DNA of 64,000 bases from the NCBI GenBank assembly GCA_014843695.1, contig CM026391.1:16487043-16551042 (forward strand), read 5' to 3'. Source of the stretch: Archivesica marissinica. Taxonomy: Eukaryota > Mollusca > Bivalvia > Venerida > Vesicomyidae. Positions 9,701-21,249 of this stretch are shown here, in pieces; the stretch's first letter is position 1; every line of letters begins with the position of its first letter. The notes below the pieces were generated by a model. That model was not told the origin of the DNA, ran no database searches, and saw only the letters and a program-made list of their open reading frames with translations. A program made the translations under genes and the position numbers.

Positions 9701-10155
9701 CACCAGGCGACATAAATCGCTTGGTGTGTTTTTGTTAACTGTAGTATGTACTACAGACTCGATTCATCAGGCGACATAAATCGCTTGGTGTGTTTTTGTT
9801 AACTGTAGTATGTACTACAGACTCGATTCATCAGGCGACATAAATCGCTTGGTGTGTTTTTGTTAACTGTAGTATATACTACAGGCTCGATTCACCAGGC
9901 GACATAAATCGCTTGGTGTGTTTTTGTTAACTGTAGTATATACTACAGACTCGATTCACCAGGCGACATAAATCGCTTGGTGTGTTTTTGTTAACTGTAG
10001 TATATACTACAGGCTTGATTCACCAGGCGACATAAATCGCTTGGTGTGTTTTTGTTAACTGTAGTATATACTACAGGCTCGATTCACCAGGCGACATAAA
10101 TCGCTTGGTGTGTTTTTGTTAACTGTAGTATGTACTACAGACTCGATTCACCAGG
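9701..10155. repeat. 64-bp tandem repeat, 7 units
   Basis: Hits of ATCGCTTGGTGTG recur exactly every 64 bp (9717, 9781, 9845, 9909, 9973, 10037, 10101, counted at TCGC). Each unit holds a palindrome around GTAGTATATACTAC or GTAGTATGTACTAC. Confidence 0.93.
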
Positions 10156-10877
10156 CTTTATCCAAATGTGTTCATGAGTTTTTCATTATTTTTGTTCCAT
10201 ATTTAATGTTTGTCAGTGCATGGTAACTGTATTTAAACTTGAATTGCATGTTTTTGTAAAAAGTTAACACCTGTTAAAATAGTAAACCTCATTTACCTTC
10301 TCATTTACCTTCTCATTGAGAACAATTTCTTGTATAGCATTAATCCTGCACCAGTAGATTCAAACATCACACTCGTCATCATCACTGTGACATCACATAC
10401 ATGTTTCTTATTTTGACCAATGTTCAAATATTGTTTCGTGTTGGAAGACTGCCCCCCCCCCCCAACCCTGCAAAAAAACGTTAAAATATTGTTTTCTGCC
10501 CAGCCCCACAAACATATTGTGGAACCTGACCAGAATAATGTTGGCAGTATTTTTTTACAAACATTTACAAACAATTGAAAATTGAATAACAACAAGGGAC
10601 AGGACTCTGGTCAGGCAAACAAAATATTTTTTAATTTTTATCATGCGATTTGAAAATCTATTGGGCATATAATTGACAAAACTATATCATTATAGTATAT
10701 TTTAGTGTTTGCTTTAAATACCAAAACACAACCAAACACAGAAACACGATTTGGCTACATTTAAAAATATAATTTTTATATCATGCATACAAAATAATTT
10801 TAATAAATTAATGTTCATGAATGTATTACACATATCCCAACAGTACGCTCTGGGGGGTGGATCAGTACATTGTAGTG
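10156..10877. other. Intergenic, nothing recognised
   Basis: AT-rich with a C10 tract near 10452. The 96-codon minus frame here has no recognisable domain. Confidence 0.5.
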
Positions 10878-11106
10878 TATACAAATTAATTTTAGCTCGA
10901 TTGTGAAACATGCTCCTACAACTTATATTAATCACTCTCGAGACCTCATTCCTGATGAAATCCATCGCCACGAGGTTGAGAGAAGAGGCAACGTGGAATT
11001 TAAATGTCTTACCTAATAGCACAATTGTAACGGCTCCAGCGGGGCTCAAACTCGGGGCCTTTCGCACCTGAAGTGAACACTCTACCACTGCGCTATCACG
11101 ACTTCC
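10878..11106 (-). mobile_element. SINE S2
   Basis: Minus-strand element: tail (ATTTTAGCTCGATTGTG on + strand), central block with GATGGATTCC-complement, GCATTTAAATTCC-like block, B box complement GGGGCTCAAACTCGG and head ending GCGCTATCACGACTTC. A minus ORF (10714-11088) is derived from it and is not a gene. Confidence 0.82.
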
Positions 11107-12554
11107 ACATTTACATTGTAGACTGGGGGCAAGGGGCCTATGAAAGAATGTGTTCCGAACGTGCCGTACTTGACATGTACTTTCTTAGAAATAATTACGA
11201 AAGTTTGCCATCAAAATGGCTTCCAACTTGAACAGATTTCATAAATGTTTATATTTTCGAATTCAGTATTCCGTTGATGAAATTTGTGCCGGAAAAGATG
11301 TTTTACCAGCAATAGGAAACTTGGTGTATATGACAGAATCTGAGTTATAGAAATCTGGTACTGGAAAACTGGTAACAGAATGTCTTATGTCAAACCAACA
11401 GGACAGGTGCTTCAGGAATGGGAGCGTTAATTAGAAAATAAACATTAATAAGAAAGTAACACTGTCAGTTTGCATATTTGCAAATTTGTAAATATTAAGG
11501 TTGAGACTTCAGCATTCTTGTGCTGCTTACTTTTGTACACAAAACATTAGTACCAAAGTCTCCATGTTCATTTCGCCTAACAATTAGAAATTTCGCAATG
11601 TTGACTAAATTATGGAGGACACCAATTGTTATATGTGTTGTATTACATAATGTCCCCCCCCCCCCATTCCTCCTACCCACCTGTCAATTGTTGGTTACAT
11701 TATCTCCAGATGTTCATTTCTCAGAGCTCCACCCTCGGAACATTCAAACACTTCATTTAGAATTGAGCATACTGTTGATCCTATGAAAGATTACAATCAT
11801 TTTGGTTCTTTACATTATACTGGTGTTGATCACAGTTACTAAATGTAAGTTTACATAGCCAGCACTTGTGGACATTAATTTAGCATGTTTTGCATTAATA
11901 AAAGTGAATATTTGGATCTTGCAGAAATGCACACCTTTTGTACCTTATTGGACATTTCCAAAACTCCAACGGAGTGAGTCATTCTTGATGGTGAATGGGC
12001 AAGTGGTATTTTTGATGTTTTTTTACCAATTTGTTGTGGCGAAAAAAATATTTGCCTTTAGGGAAGTCCATAACTAAAAGATGTTTGTTTCCCATTTCCC
12101 GACCCTAATTTTTAAGCTGGGGTAGGTAGGAGAATAATTTTTGCTCTACAAAGAAAGTTTCCACATTTCCAAATGATGATAGCGTTGGTGTTATGATAAC
12201 AAATGTCTGATACATCAGTTTTTACACACACACAGAAATATGAAGCTATATATTATAAAATGATGACTAGATTCATATGACTATGATAAGTATGTAACAA
12301 TAATTTTTTTTTGATGTTTAGAGAAAGTTCAATAAAAATATTTTGAGACATGCCATTTTTAGGGGAGGTCATTCGGGAAATAAGAAACAAACACCTTTTT
12401 TTTTATTATGGCCAAAACATGATTTTTGTTGGTTTTGAACCATGGGAAATATGTGTTTACAAAGGCTGGTTATTTGTTCATGTTTGTTACTCGAGTTTGG
12501 CATTATAATTTGTTGTGATAATTTTGTTCTTCATGAATATTGTTGTTGCGATGA
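11107..12554. other. Intergenic, nothing recognised
   Basis: AT-rich, with C-tracts near 11655 and T-tracts near 12308 and 12398. No conserved ORF, RNA gene or tandem array. Confidence 0.5.
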
Positions 12555-12758
12555 CAGGGTTCCCCCCCTGTCTGAATGTTTGTCTGCGCCATTTCTGTCG
12601 CCAATTGAAAAACACTGGAGCCAATTTAAAAATCTTGGAGCCAACTAAGAGCCATATAGTTCACAAATAAATATTTGAAGCCATGTATTTGACAAAACAT
12701 GTGCCAAAAAATTAATTAAAAAAAGTTGCGCCATTGGCGACCGACAGCGGGAACCCTG
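12555..12758. mobile_element. M4 miniature element with CAGGGTTCCC termini
   Basis: CAGGGTTCCC at 12555 and GGGAACCCTG ending at 12758 form 10-bp perfect terminal inverted repeats. A second inner pair (GCGCCATTTCTGTCGCC / TTGGCGACCGACAG) extends the symmetry. GATGA flanks both sides (5 bp). Termini resemble hAT-type ends, but hAT makes 8-bp duplications, so the superfamily is open. Confidence 0.65.
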
Positions 12759-12956
12759 GATGAAATTGGTTTATGTATTGGTGCATTTATCATTAAATTT
12801 ACTGAACTAATATGTGTGCCATCTACTTCACAAGGATTTCAGGATATGCAAGTACAAAATTTAATGTAGTTAAAAAAGCTATTACATTAAAAATTTTATT
12901 AAATATTGAAAATTATCTAACCATAATTTCTGTAACCAACTTATTGGTACAGTCAT

Positions 12957-13217
12957 TTAACCCTTTCAACCCCACAGGCCTCTAAATAGGCTTATGAAAA
13001 GTGTAGATCCAGATGAGCCGGCTCGTGACGAGCCGGCTCGTGACGAGCCGGCTCATCAGGATCTGCACTTTTTTGCCAGTAATAATTATTACTATTTTTA
13101 GATAAAATTACCCATTTTGATAAATGAACTGGTCCAAAGGTAATTTTCTTATTAATTTATTGTTCTGAAAATATCACGCACCAGTCCATGTCAGTTACTT
13201 GGGGTTGAAAGGGTTAA
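12957..13217. mobile_element. M1 miniature element with expanded hairpin
   Basis: TTAACCCTTTCAACCCCA / TTGGGGTTGAAAGGGTTAA termini and TTAA ends. The central hairpin has GAGCCGGCTCGTGAC repeated, about one more copy than at 8122. Confidence 0.85.
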
Positions 13218-13762
13218 AGTGCAATCTGATGGAAATAGCAGGTTTTATAAAGCGTCATATATACGAGTTTTATATTAGCTTTGAGAATGGTTTCATAGTT
13301 AACTTTGTGAAGTATGTGCCAGTTTGTTATTGTACACATTTGTACAGTAGAGATGTACATTATGTTAATAACTTTGAGCGGTATGATTATGTCCCTTTGT
13401 GGTGATATATTTTCACCAAACCTGGTACATAATTGAATGTAAATATTGATATAAATATAAAATCTATATATATTAGTACAACATTGTACATTCATACAGT
13501 GCTGTTCTTGTTAAGGAAACGGTGTATAAAAGAAAGTTTCTGTTGAAAATGAAATGCTTGTCCTTGTCTTTGAAACCCATTATAACATTTTTTCTTGTTT
13601 GGAGAGCATAATTTTCAACAAATATCTGCTCGTCTTAACCCTTTGTTTTATGTGTTACGTCCAACATATAAAGTAATGACATGTGATTTTGTACAAAGTA
13701 TGTATTTCAAAGGTCACACAAATATTGTCCATAATCTTGAAAATGGCTGGTTACTGGAGTAT
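13218..13762. other. Intergenic, nothing recognised
   Basis: AT-rich; overlapping short frames on both strands without recognisable domains. Confidence 0.5.
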
Positions 13763-14284
13763 TTAACCCTTTCCCTCATAGAAACACCTTGATGCCATTA
13801 CCAATACGACATACATTGACAATGTAGTAGTCAAACCAATGTTCATTAACCCTTTCCCTCATAGAAGCACCTCTTGATGGCATTACCAATACCACATACA
13901 TTGACAATGTAGTAGCCAAACCAATGTTCATTAACCCTTTCCCTCATGGAAGCACCTTGATGCCATTACCAATACGACATACATTGACAATGTAGTAGCC
14001 AAACCAATGTTCATAATGCAGGCCAGAATCTCGTAGTCCCAGTAATATCTATGGAGGTGGGATAGATATGGCGACTACTTATCCACTGCATGATAGCTAA
14101 ATGGCTGTCGTTTGTATGGAGATATAATGGTATATTAACCTAAATCTCTATGTAGTCTCAGTAATATATATGGAGGTGGGATAGATATGGTGACTACTTA
14201 TCCACTGCATGATAGCTAAATGGCTGTCGTTTGTATGGAGATATAATGGTATATTAACCAAAATCTTTGACGGAAAGGGTTGAA
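13763..14284. mobile_element. M3 element with triplicated end and duplicated interior
   Basis: Begins TTAACCCTTTCCCTCATAG and ends GACGGAAAGGGTTGAA, an inverted pair. The left end with GATGCCATTACCAATACGAC and CATTGACAATGTAGTAG is repeated three times (about 85-90 bp; starts near 13763, 13847, 13931). A second block of about 120 bp (GGAGGTGGGATAGATATGG ... GGTATATTAACC) is repeated twice (about 14025-14145 and 14146-14265). Confidence 0.75.
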
Positions 14285-14736
14285 TAATACTATGTGTAGC
14301 AATACATAGTTTTGCACAGACAATATACATGTATGCACCGACAACATCGAACACACACCTGGAGAGAAACACAACACTAGACTGAAATGGTGAAACATAT
14401 CCACAGAGCCGCATATATACAGTTACTTACAAAAAGTCCCCACCTTATACTCTCAGTCTAGAATGCTCACAATGCACAATGCACAATGAAGCATAGATTA
14501 TGACCGTGAAATTTTGTACAAGGTCAAACACTTGACAACGAGAATTGACTAGGCACTTGCTGGTAATCTGGGATGTAAATAAATGCATTTGGATCACCTA
14601 CAGAGACCTACAACGTTTCTCCAAATTCAGACTGTATGATTGGTTGCAGCTGGTGTAACATTTTGTGATTCTTAAAGCTTTATTATTATAGCAAAGCCCG
14701 TCGTCTGCACGTTCAATAATTACCTATTGTATATGT
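14285..14736. other. Intergenic, nothing recognised
   Basis: No repeat beyond a short CACAATG triplet near 14470; no gene. Confidence 0.5.
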
Positions 14737-14748
14737 TCCTCCGTCCTC

Positions 14749-15036
14749 ACAGACGGATCTGTAGTCCAGTGGTAACACGATAGACTGGTAATCTAGGGAC
14801 CGCAGGTTCGTTCCCCCGTCTGACCCTAATAAAATTAACAGTCTCAGATGGGACGTTAAACCGAGCTCTCGTATCGGTGCTTTACACAGTGTATGTAAAA
14901 GAACCAGAGGAGATTCTGGAATGGGTCTCTGTCTGTATCATGCACTATCCTCCAAAATCTAAAATGACTAATCTCTTCAGGAGGCGTCGCTCATATGGGC
15001 AACCGGTAGCGACGATAAATAAACGTAAAAACACAC
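14749..15036 (+). mobile_element. SINE S1, full length
   Basis: tRNA-like head with A box TAGTCCAGTGGTAACACG and B box GGTTCGTTCC, body with GACGTTAAACCGAGC and GGTGCTTTACAC, tail with GGCAACCGGTAGCGACG then ATAAATAAACG. Flanked by TCCTCCGTCCTC (14737-14748 and 15037-15048). Confidence 0.88.
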
Positions 15037-15048
15037 TCCTCCGTCCTC

Positions 15049-15539
15049 TCACCTTAATAGCGTTAAACACCTCGTACAGTACAGTACAGCAATGGAACTC
15101 CCCATAGGCGTCCATTATAACATTTATTCCACAATGTTCCCCAAAAATTGGTATTTTTCAGACTTGCCTTTGAAACACCTGAAAAGGGAACCTTTAATTA
15201 CTGTTAGCCAATTCCGTTTGCTTTATTTCTCACTGAAGACAAACATGTATTTTTGTTGTGACTGTTTCACCTACATTTACTGTTCCCGCCAAAATCCGAG
15301 TACTGTGATTGGATGGTATATTTAGCATGCTAAGTGAGACAGGACTTTGATCATTTATCTGCCAAAGATAGGTGATAGAAAAACCAGCAATAGATCTCAT
15401 TAACACACACGCATCATGTATAGTGTTGCTTGTGGGTTACAGCGGTCATCGTTCAATGCCCTCTCTTACCTTGTGGAATCCCGTTTCAACATAGAATTTG
15501 AAACATCCGAACTGATAAAACCGGTTCAGAGGTACACAC
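15049..15539. other. Intergenic, nothing recognised
   Basis: Open frames of 76-106 codons run into the array that follows; no domain recognised. Confidence 0.5.
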
Positions 15540-16430
15540 ATTCCATATCAGAACTACACTACTCAAATAACTTGTCCAGAACGACACCAACAATCATGTC
15601 CCGAACTACAATAGATGTAACTACCCAGTCTGAACTACATATAAACCCTGTCTCGAACTACACACAAACGTGTCCCGAACTACACGTAACGCTTGTCTCG
15701 AACTACACACACAAACGTGTCCCGAACTACACGTAACGCTTGTCTCGAACTACACACACAAACGTGTCCCGAACTACACGTAACGCTTGTCTCGAACTAC
15801 ACACACAAACGTGTCCCGAACTACACGTAACGCTTATCTCGAACTACACACACAAACGTGTCCCGAACTACCCGTAACGATTGTCTCGAACTACACACAC
15901 AAACGTGTCCCGAACTACCCGTAACGATTGTCTCGAACTACACACACAAACGTGTCCTGAACTACACGTAACGCTTGTCTCGAACTACACACACAAACGT
16001 GTCCCGAACTACACGTAACGCTTGTCTCGAACTACACACAAACGTGTCCCGAAATACACGTAACGCTTGTCTCGAACTACACACAAAACATGTCCCGAAC
16101 TACACAATAACTGCCATGAACTACACATAAACCCTGTCTCGAACTACACAAAAACACGTGTCCCGAACTGCACAAGAAACTTGCTCCGAACAACACAAAA
16201 GACCTGCCCCGAAATGCACAGCACCAAAACGTCTTTCAAACTATTCTACGCCAAAACAACCTGCTCTGAGTGAACTACACAAAAACAGCTCTGAACTACA
16301 TAAGAAAACTGTCACGAACTACACAAACACATCTGTCCCGAACTACACACAATTTCTCTGGTCCGAACTACACAAAGCCTGTTCCGACATACAAGCGAAA
16401 CATATGTCTCGAACTACACGCGCACGCACG
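15540..16430. repeat. 47-bp GAACTACAC array with degenerate edges
   Basis: The core (about 15650-16080) has a unit of about 47 bp made of two half-units, TCTCGAACTACACACAC and GTCCCGAACTACACGTAACG; roughly nine units. On both sides single CGAACTACAC motifs recur at uneven spacing. A (CACG/CA)n tract follows at about 16416-16448. Confidence 0.88.
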
Positions 16431-16448
16431 CACGCACACACACACACC

Positions 16449-17258
16449 GCCGTTTTGCTATATATTCAGTGTTTATGGATATCCATAATTCCATTTTTAG
16501 ATATCCATAATTCAACTATTGGATATCCATAATTCCATTTTTAGATATCCATAATTCAACTATTGGATATCCATAATTCAACTATTGGATATCCATAATT
16601 CCATTTTTAGATATCCATAATTCAACTATTGGATATCCATAATTCAACTATTGGATATCCATAATTCAACTATTGGATATCCATAATTTAACTATTGGAT
16701 ATCCATAATTCAACTATTGGATATCCATAATTCAACTATTGGATATCCATAATTCAACTATTGGATATCCATAATTCAACTATTGGATATCCATAATTCA
16801 ACTATTGGATATCCATAATTTAACTATTGGATATCCATAATTCAACTATTGGATATCCATAATTCAACTATTGGATATCCATAATTCAACTATTGGATAT
16901 CCATAATTCAACTATTGGATATCCATAATTCAACTATTGGATATCCATAATTTAACTATTGGATATCCATAATTCAACTATTGGATATCCATAATTCAAC
17001 TATTGGATATCCATAATTCAACTATTGGATATCCATAATTCAACTATTGGATATCCATAATTCAACTATTGGATATCCATAATTTCATATATGGATATCC
17101 ATAATTCCAGGCGCGCCGTTTGCTATTTATTCAGCATTTATGGATATCCATAATTCCAGGCGCGCCGTTTGCTATTTATTCAGCATTTATGGATATCCAT
17201 AATTCCAGGCGCGCCGTTTGCTATTTATTCAGCATTTATGGATATCCATAATTCGAGT
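16449..17258. repeat. 22-bp array nested in a 49-bp repeat
   Basis: From 16487 to 17090 the 22-bp unit GGATATCCATAATTCAACTA(TT) repeats about 27 times with little variation. On the right, three 49-bp units carry GGATATCCATAATTCC, AGGCGCGCCGTTTGC and ATTTATTCAGCATTTAT (period exactly 49 at 17111, 17160, 17209). A variant of the 49-bp unit also stands at the left edge, so the 22-bp run lies inside it. Confidence 0.93.
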
Positions 17259-17475
17259 TTATATTAACTACTGAATAAATAGCGCCCCATAGAACCGCAC
17301 CTATAGATATACTTACTTGAATGCATTTTTAAGGAATGGACGTATATTGTTTAATACATTTCTGCTCGATGATATCTGACGCCAAGTTATCCGTGTTAGC
17401 GGAAATCTGCTTAAGAACCGGAAGCTGATAAACACTAAACAGGCGCTGCAGCAGACGACTAGTACTAAACAAGGG

Positions 17476-17700
17476 GGCGCTCCGTGACCGAGTTACGGTC
17501 GTTGACTTCAAATCGATTGCCCCGTACCGCTGTAGCTTCGATTTCTTGCATGTGAGGAAGCTATCTAGCTGTCGTGCGGGAGGTAAGTGGTTCCACCCGG
17601 GCGACCTTCTGTGCTTGAACTGCTCGAAGAGCACACTGATACAGCTGCACACTTGTCATATGACCTAAGCTGTTGGTGCAAATCTAAACCCACCAAACAA
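17476..17700 (+). mobile_element. SINE S5
   Basis: Head GTGACCGAGTTACGGTCG, body GAGGAAGCTATCTAGCTG and CCACCCGGGCGACC, then TTGTCATATGACCTAAG and a (CAAA)n-type tail. The minisatellite-seeding segment is single-copy here. Confidence 0.7.
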
Positions 17701-18190
17701 ACAAACAAGCAAAGTATCTCACTAATGTCATTGTGCACGGCTGTGGTCTGACTATCAAGACAAACTGCGGTTTTGGCTGCTGGCTGTTTGTATATATTTT
17801 TGCTAAATAAAATAACCACATAAATAAGCAGACTCTTAACGAATGCATTAATTCAACCAACTTGTCCGAATAACCCAAAGCAAATTGAATAGACACACGT
17901 CTAATTTATGTATGGTACGTTAGGCTGTGTTTTGCGATTGAGCAAGCAATGATTATGTTAGCGGAGGAAATACGGCTCGGTGAGCGCCATCTCGCTTCTA
18001 AAACGCACCTGTGCTCCCTGTTTGTAAAGACGACTATTTAATAACCAAACAGCGTAGGGTTCGCACATTTATTGACCACTTGAAACATGCGCCCTCTATG
18101 TAATAGCAAAAACACACACACCCAAGTACTCGTACTCGCATTACGATACAACCAAACACGAATAACGGATTCGGATAGTATATTTAGATA
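17701..18190. other. Intergenic, nothing recognised
   Basis: No credible ORF or repeat. Confidence 0.5.
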
Positions 18191-18830
18191 TCCGTTCTAA
18201 AACAATTTGTGGACGAATGGGAATTTATGTGATAAGAATTACTGCTATGTATTCGTATTATAGGTATTAACCCATTTCATTCTGGATATATTTAAAGAGT
18301 TTTGCAAACAACATAGATCCAGATCAGCCGCAGCGTGACGCTGCGTGCTGATCAGGATCTATGTTGTTTGCTACATAGCCAAGTGTCTTAGCAAGATCAT
18401 CTGAATAGCAAACAGCATATAGTCTGATCAGACGGCACGTTCCGTGGCGGTTGATCTGGATCTATGTTCTTTGCAAATACCATTTGAACTGTATCCAGAA
18501 TGAAATGGGTTAAACTCGTCCAATTGTTTTCAGGGAACTAGTTCCAAGCTTTCACTGGTGTGCGCATAGAAATGCAGGTTTGAGCTGGAATCCAGAAATG
18601 GCCAGGTCAATCTATTTACGCAGTTGAAATTGTGCAACAATAATTTGTAATATACTAGTAAGCTGGACAGGGTTTCATGTTATTATCAACATGTTTGCAT
18701 TTAAATACTAAAGTATGCACTTTATAATGTATATGCAGTCATTCAATACACTATCCGAGTGTGTGCAGAGTAAATGTTCAATCGTCCTTCTATTACATAT
18801 TTATATGTAATAGTTTTTCTTGTCACATGC
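18190..18830 (+). repeat. Interspersed repeat R, copy A
   Basis: Shares GGACGAATGGGAATTTATG, GGGAACTAGTTCCAAGC, GGAATCCAGAAATGGCC and CGTCCTTCTATTACATA blocks, in order, with 24250-24930 (copy B) and 34830-35745 (copy C). This copy contains an M2 element (18267-18513) and lacks the SINEs found in B and C. No ORF; class unknown. Confidence 0.85.
18267..18513 (+). mobile_element. M2 element inserted in repeat R
   Basis: Termini TTAACCCATTTCATTCTGG and CCAGAATGAAATGGGTTAA. Copies B and C of the host repeat read GGTATTAAAA straight through this point with a single TTAA, which shows that TTAA is the duplicated target. Confidence 0.92.
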
Positions 18831-18956
18831 GATGTAAGTCGAAATATAGATATTTCATGAAAGCAGCCTGTGGTCTATAGGATATTTTTATACGACGTGT
18901 ATTTATGGTCGCCCCTGCTTAATCGTGACAACCCCTCGAGACGTATATTAATCATT

Positions 18957-19020
18957 GTATTGTTTGGAGGATAGTGCAAGATACAGAAGAGGCTACAATC
19001 CCAGATGCATCCCTGGTTGG
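18957..19020 (-). mobile_element. S1 SINE fragment, degraded
   Basis: GGAGGATAGTGCAAGATACAG and nearby words match the inside of minus-strand S1 copies, with further decay; trimmed matches only. Confidence 0.45.
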
Positions 19021-19028
19021 TTGTACTA

Positions 19029-19262
19029 CACGTCCGTGATAGCGCAGTGGTTGCACGTTCGCTTCAGGCGCGAATGGTCCGGAGTTCGAGCCCCGCTGGA
19101 GCCGTTACGATTATGCCCTTATGCAAGGCATTTAAATTCCACATGCCTCTTCTCTCTCCTACATGGCGATGGATTCCATCAGGAATGAGGTCTCGAGAGT
19201 GATTAATATAAGTTGAAAGAACTTGTTTCGCAATCGAGCTAAAATAAATTTGTATAGACTAT
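19029..19262 (+). mobile_element. SINE S2
   Basis: A box GATAGCGCAGTGGTTGC, B box GGAGTTCGAGCCCCG, central GCAAGGCATTTAAATTCC, then GGAATGAGGTCTCGAGAG and tail AACTTGTTTCGCAATCGAGC. Short ORFs over it are artefacts. Confidence 0.85.
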
Positions 19263-21240
19263 AGTTCCATCTGAAACACGTAATAGTATGGGCAGAAAGA
19301 GTATCGAACATGTATGTATGTATGTTCCTTTAATGTCAAACCCCTCGCGGGGACTTAGACATGCGATGTTTGGATTCGCAGTCCATGTTAACCATGCGTC
19401 CATTGACCCGTCCATAACATTATATTCATCAAAGAAGCAGAACAAATCACTGTTTTGTATTAAAATCAAATTTGTTTTTTTATGACTCGCTAATCAAGTT
19501 GCCGGCGGACCAAAATAAGGAATACACGAGTTGATTAGGTTGGAGATATACAACAGGTGTTTGTATCTGGCTTGGCGCGGTATTACACGAACAATCTCAG
19601 TAGCTACATGTTTGAACTGTAAAAAGAAACCCACACAGCTTATTCTTGTAAATTTATTGTTTCTAGACAAAATACAAAATTTCCCAAAGAATGAAAAGTG
19701 AGTTGAGAGATCTTATCCATGCTTCTACAAGACACCGACTGGAAGTACAGCGTTTCATATGGTCCTGATACAAATCCCAAGATGCATCAGTATGCCCGCC
19801 AATTGCATCTACTAAGAAGCAGCAGACATTTTGTTATGTATAAAATAGATTCTATGTGAACTTCGTATATCAGTTCATATTTTACTGGGTAAAACGATAC
19901 AGTTGTTGTATAAATCATATACACATGGCTCCACGAGAGAGCTTCCTGTATCCTCAACAGACGGTATATTTTTTGGCAGCCGATTGGAATGTTTTTGTCT
20001 TATCCAGAATGTTATAGTTTCTACCGTAAATATTCGATTGAATTAAATGTAGCAGCCTAGTTGTGTCCATATTAAAACCTGAAGTAGGCTATGCATAGAT
20101 GCTATGTTATACTTTGTGTTTATGTTCACGTTTGCAAATATAATATTGTTTCCAAATATTCGAACACTGGAATAGTATTCGGATATTCGGACGTCCGATC
20201 GAATATTCGTTTGTTTTTTTTATTCGTTGCCATCCCTACTTTATAGAAATGTGCTTGGAATATTCGGGGAATGTTTTCAGTGTTTTAATATAATAAATCA
20301 TACATGTGAATGATCTGAGCAAAATTAAATACACAGGACAACACTGACAGGCCACCCAAACCCTATTCTTGACCATTCCGGTTTAAAACGTATAACAATG
20401 TGGTCGGTGCGATCATTTATGGGTCATTTACAATTTCAGCATAGTTATAAAATAATCTCTTAACGTGCCGTAAAATCAAGAAATCATGATCTGCACGCAC
20501 TGTATTCAACCTTCCCAACGAGAAACTGCACGTCATACTTGGACGCGCACGACTAACCCACGATCGCATGGATGCGACTACAAAATTGAAAACGAAGATA
20601 ACACAGCATAAATCATAACGAATGTTATTGGGTATTAATCTTTGATAGGTATCACGTGAAACAAAATATAAAACTGTCTCATAGAGCGGATGAGTCAAGA
20701 TAGTTTGCTCACGACTTGCGCCGTCCAGGCGGCCGTAATCTTAGCTTGAGAATAGCGCTCGGAGAGATTCAAACTCTGGGGTAGTCTAATAGAATGTGGT
20801 AGGATTTTGGGAGAAATCGGTCAATGCATGTGATCAGGGTGGTCAGCGTAGTGTCCCCCCCCCCGTTGATTTATATAGTACATTGTACACTTCGTTTAGC
20901 CTGAGTTCCAGTCTGTCGATTTTTCACTTTTTTAACTTCTAGCCAAATGACATGATCAGAAGCTCAATACGGCCTAATTAATAGTCTCGTTGTTAAAATA
21001 TATTTATTTGACTGGCCAGGCAAAATATATCGACTCCTGTTCCCAGGCTACACTTCGTTGAACGCCGTGACCACATTTCTCACAAAACCAAACCACTTCC
21101 TCCTAAAAAGTCTGAGACCAACCCACTATGTATCCACATATATATTCTGTCCACAGACACAAGCAGCCACAAACAAACTTAATCACCGTTCGTTCCTATG
21201 ACGGGTGTTAATAAATTTCGCGGCACAGATCAGGTGTCGG
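19263..21240. other. Intergenic, nothing recognised
   Basis: About 2 kb of mixed sequence. Near 20155-20215 there are several ATTCG/CGAAT words forming small dyads. No ORF above 100 codons and no RNA gene recognised. Confidence 0.5.
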
Positions 21241-21249
21241 TTTCACAAA

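Noticed and set aside
10714..11088. 124-codon minus ORF with a plausible-looking sequence
   Set aside because: Its N-terminal half is translated S2 SINE; the same peptide appears at the other S2 copies.
14749..14825. tRNA gene (A and B boxes present)
   Set aside because: The same head recurs with identical 3' body and target duplications; it is the head of SINE S1.
20155..20220. ATTCG/CGAAT cluster as a structured element
   Set aside because: Only a few irregular copies; no consistent unit or boundary.
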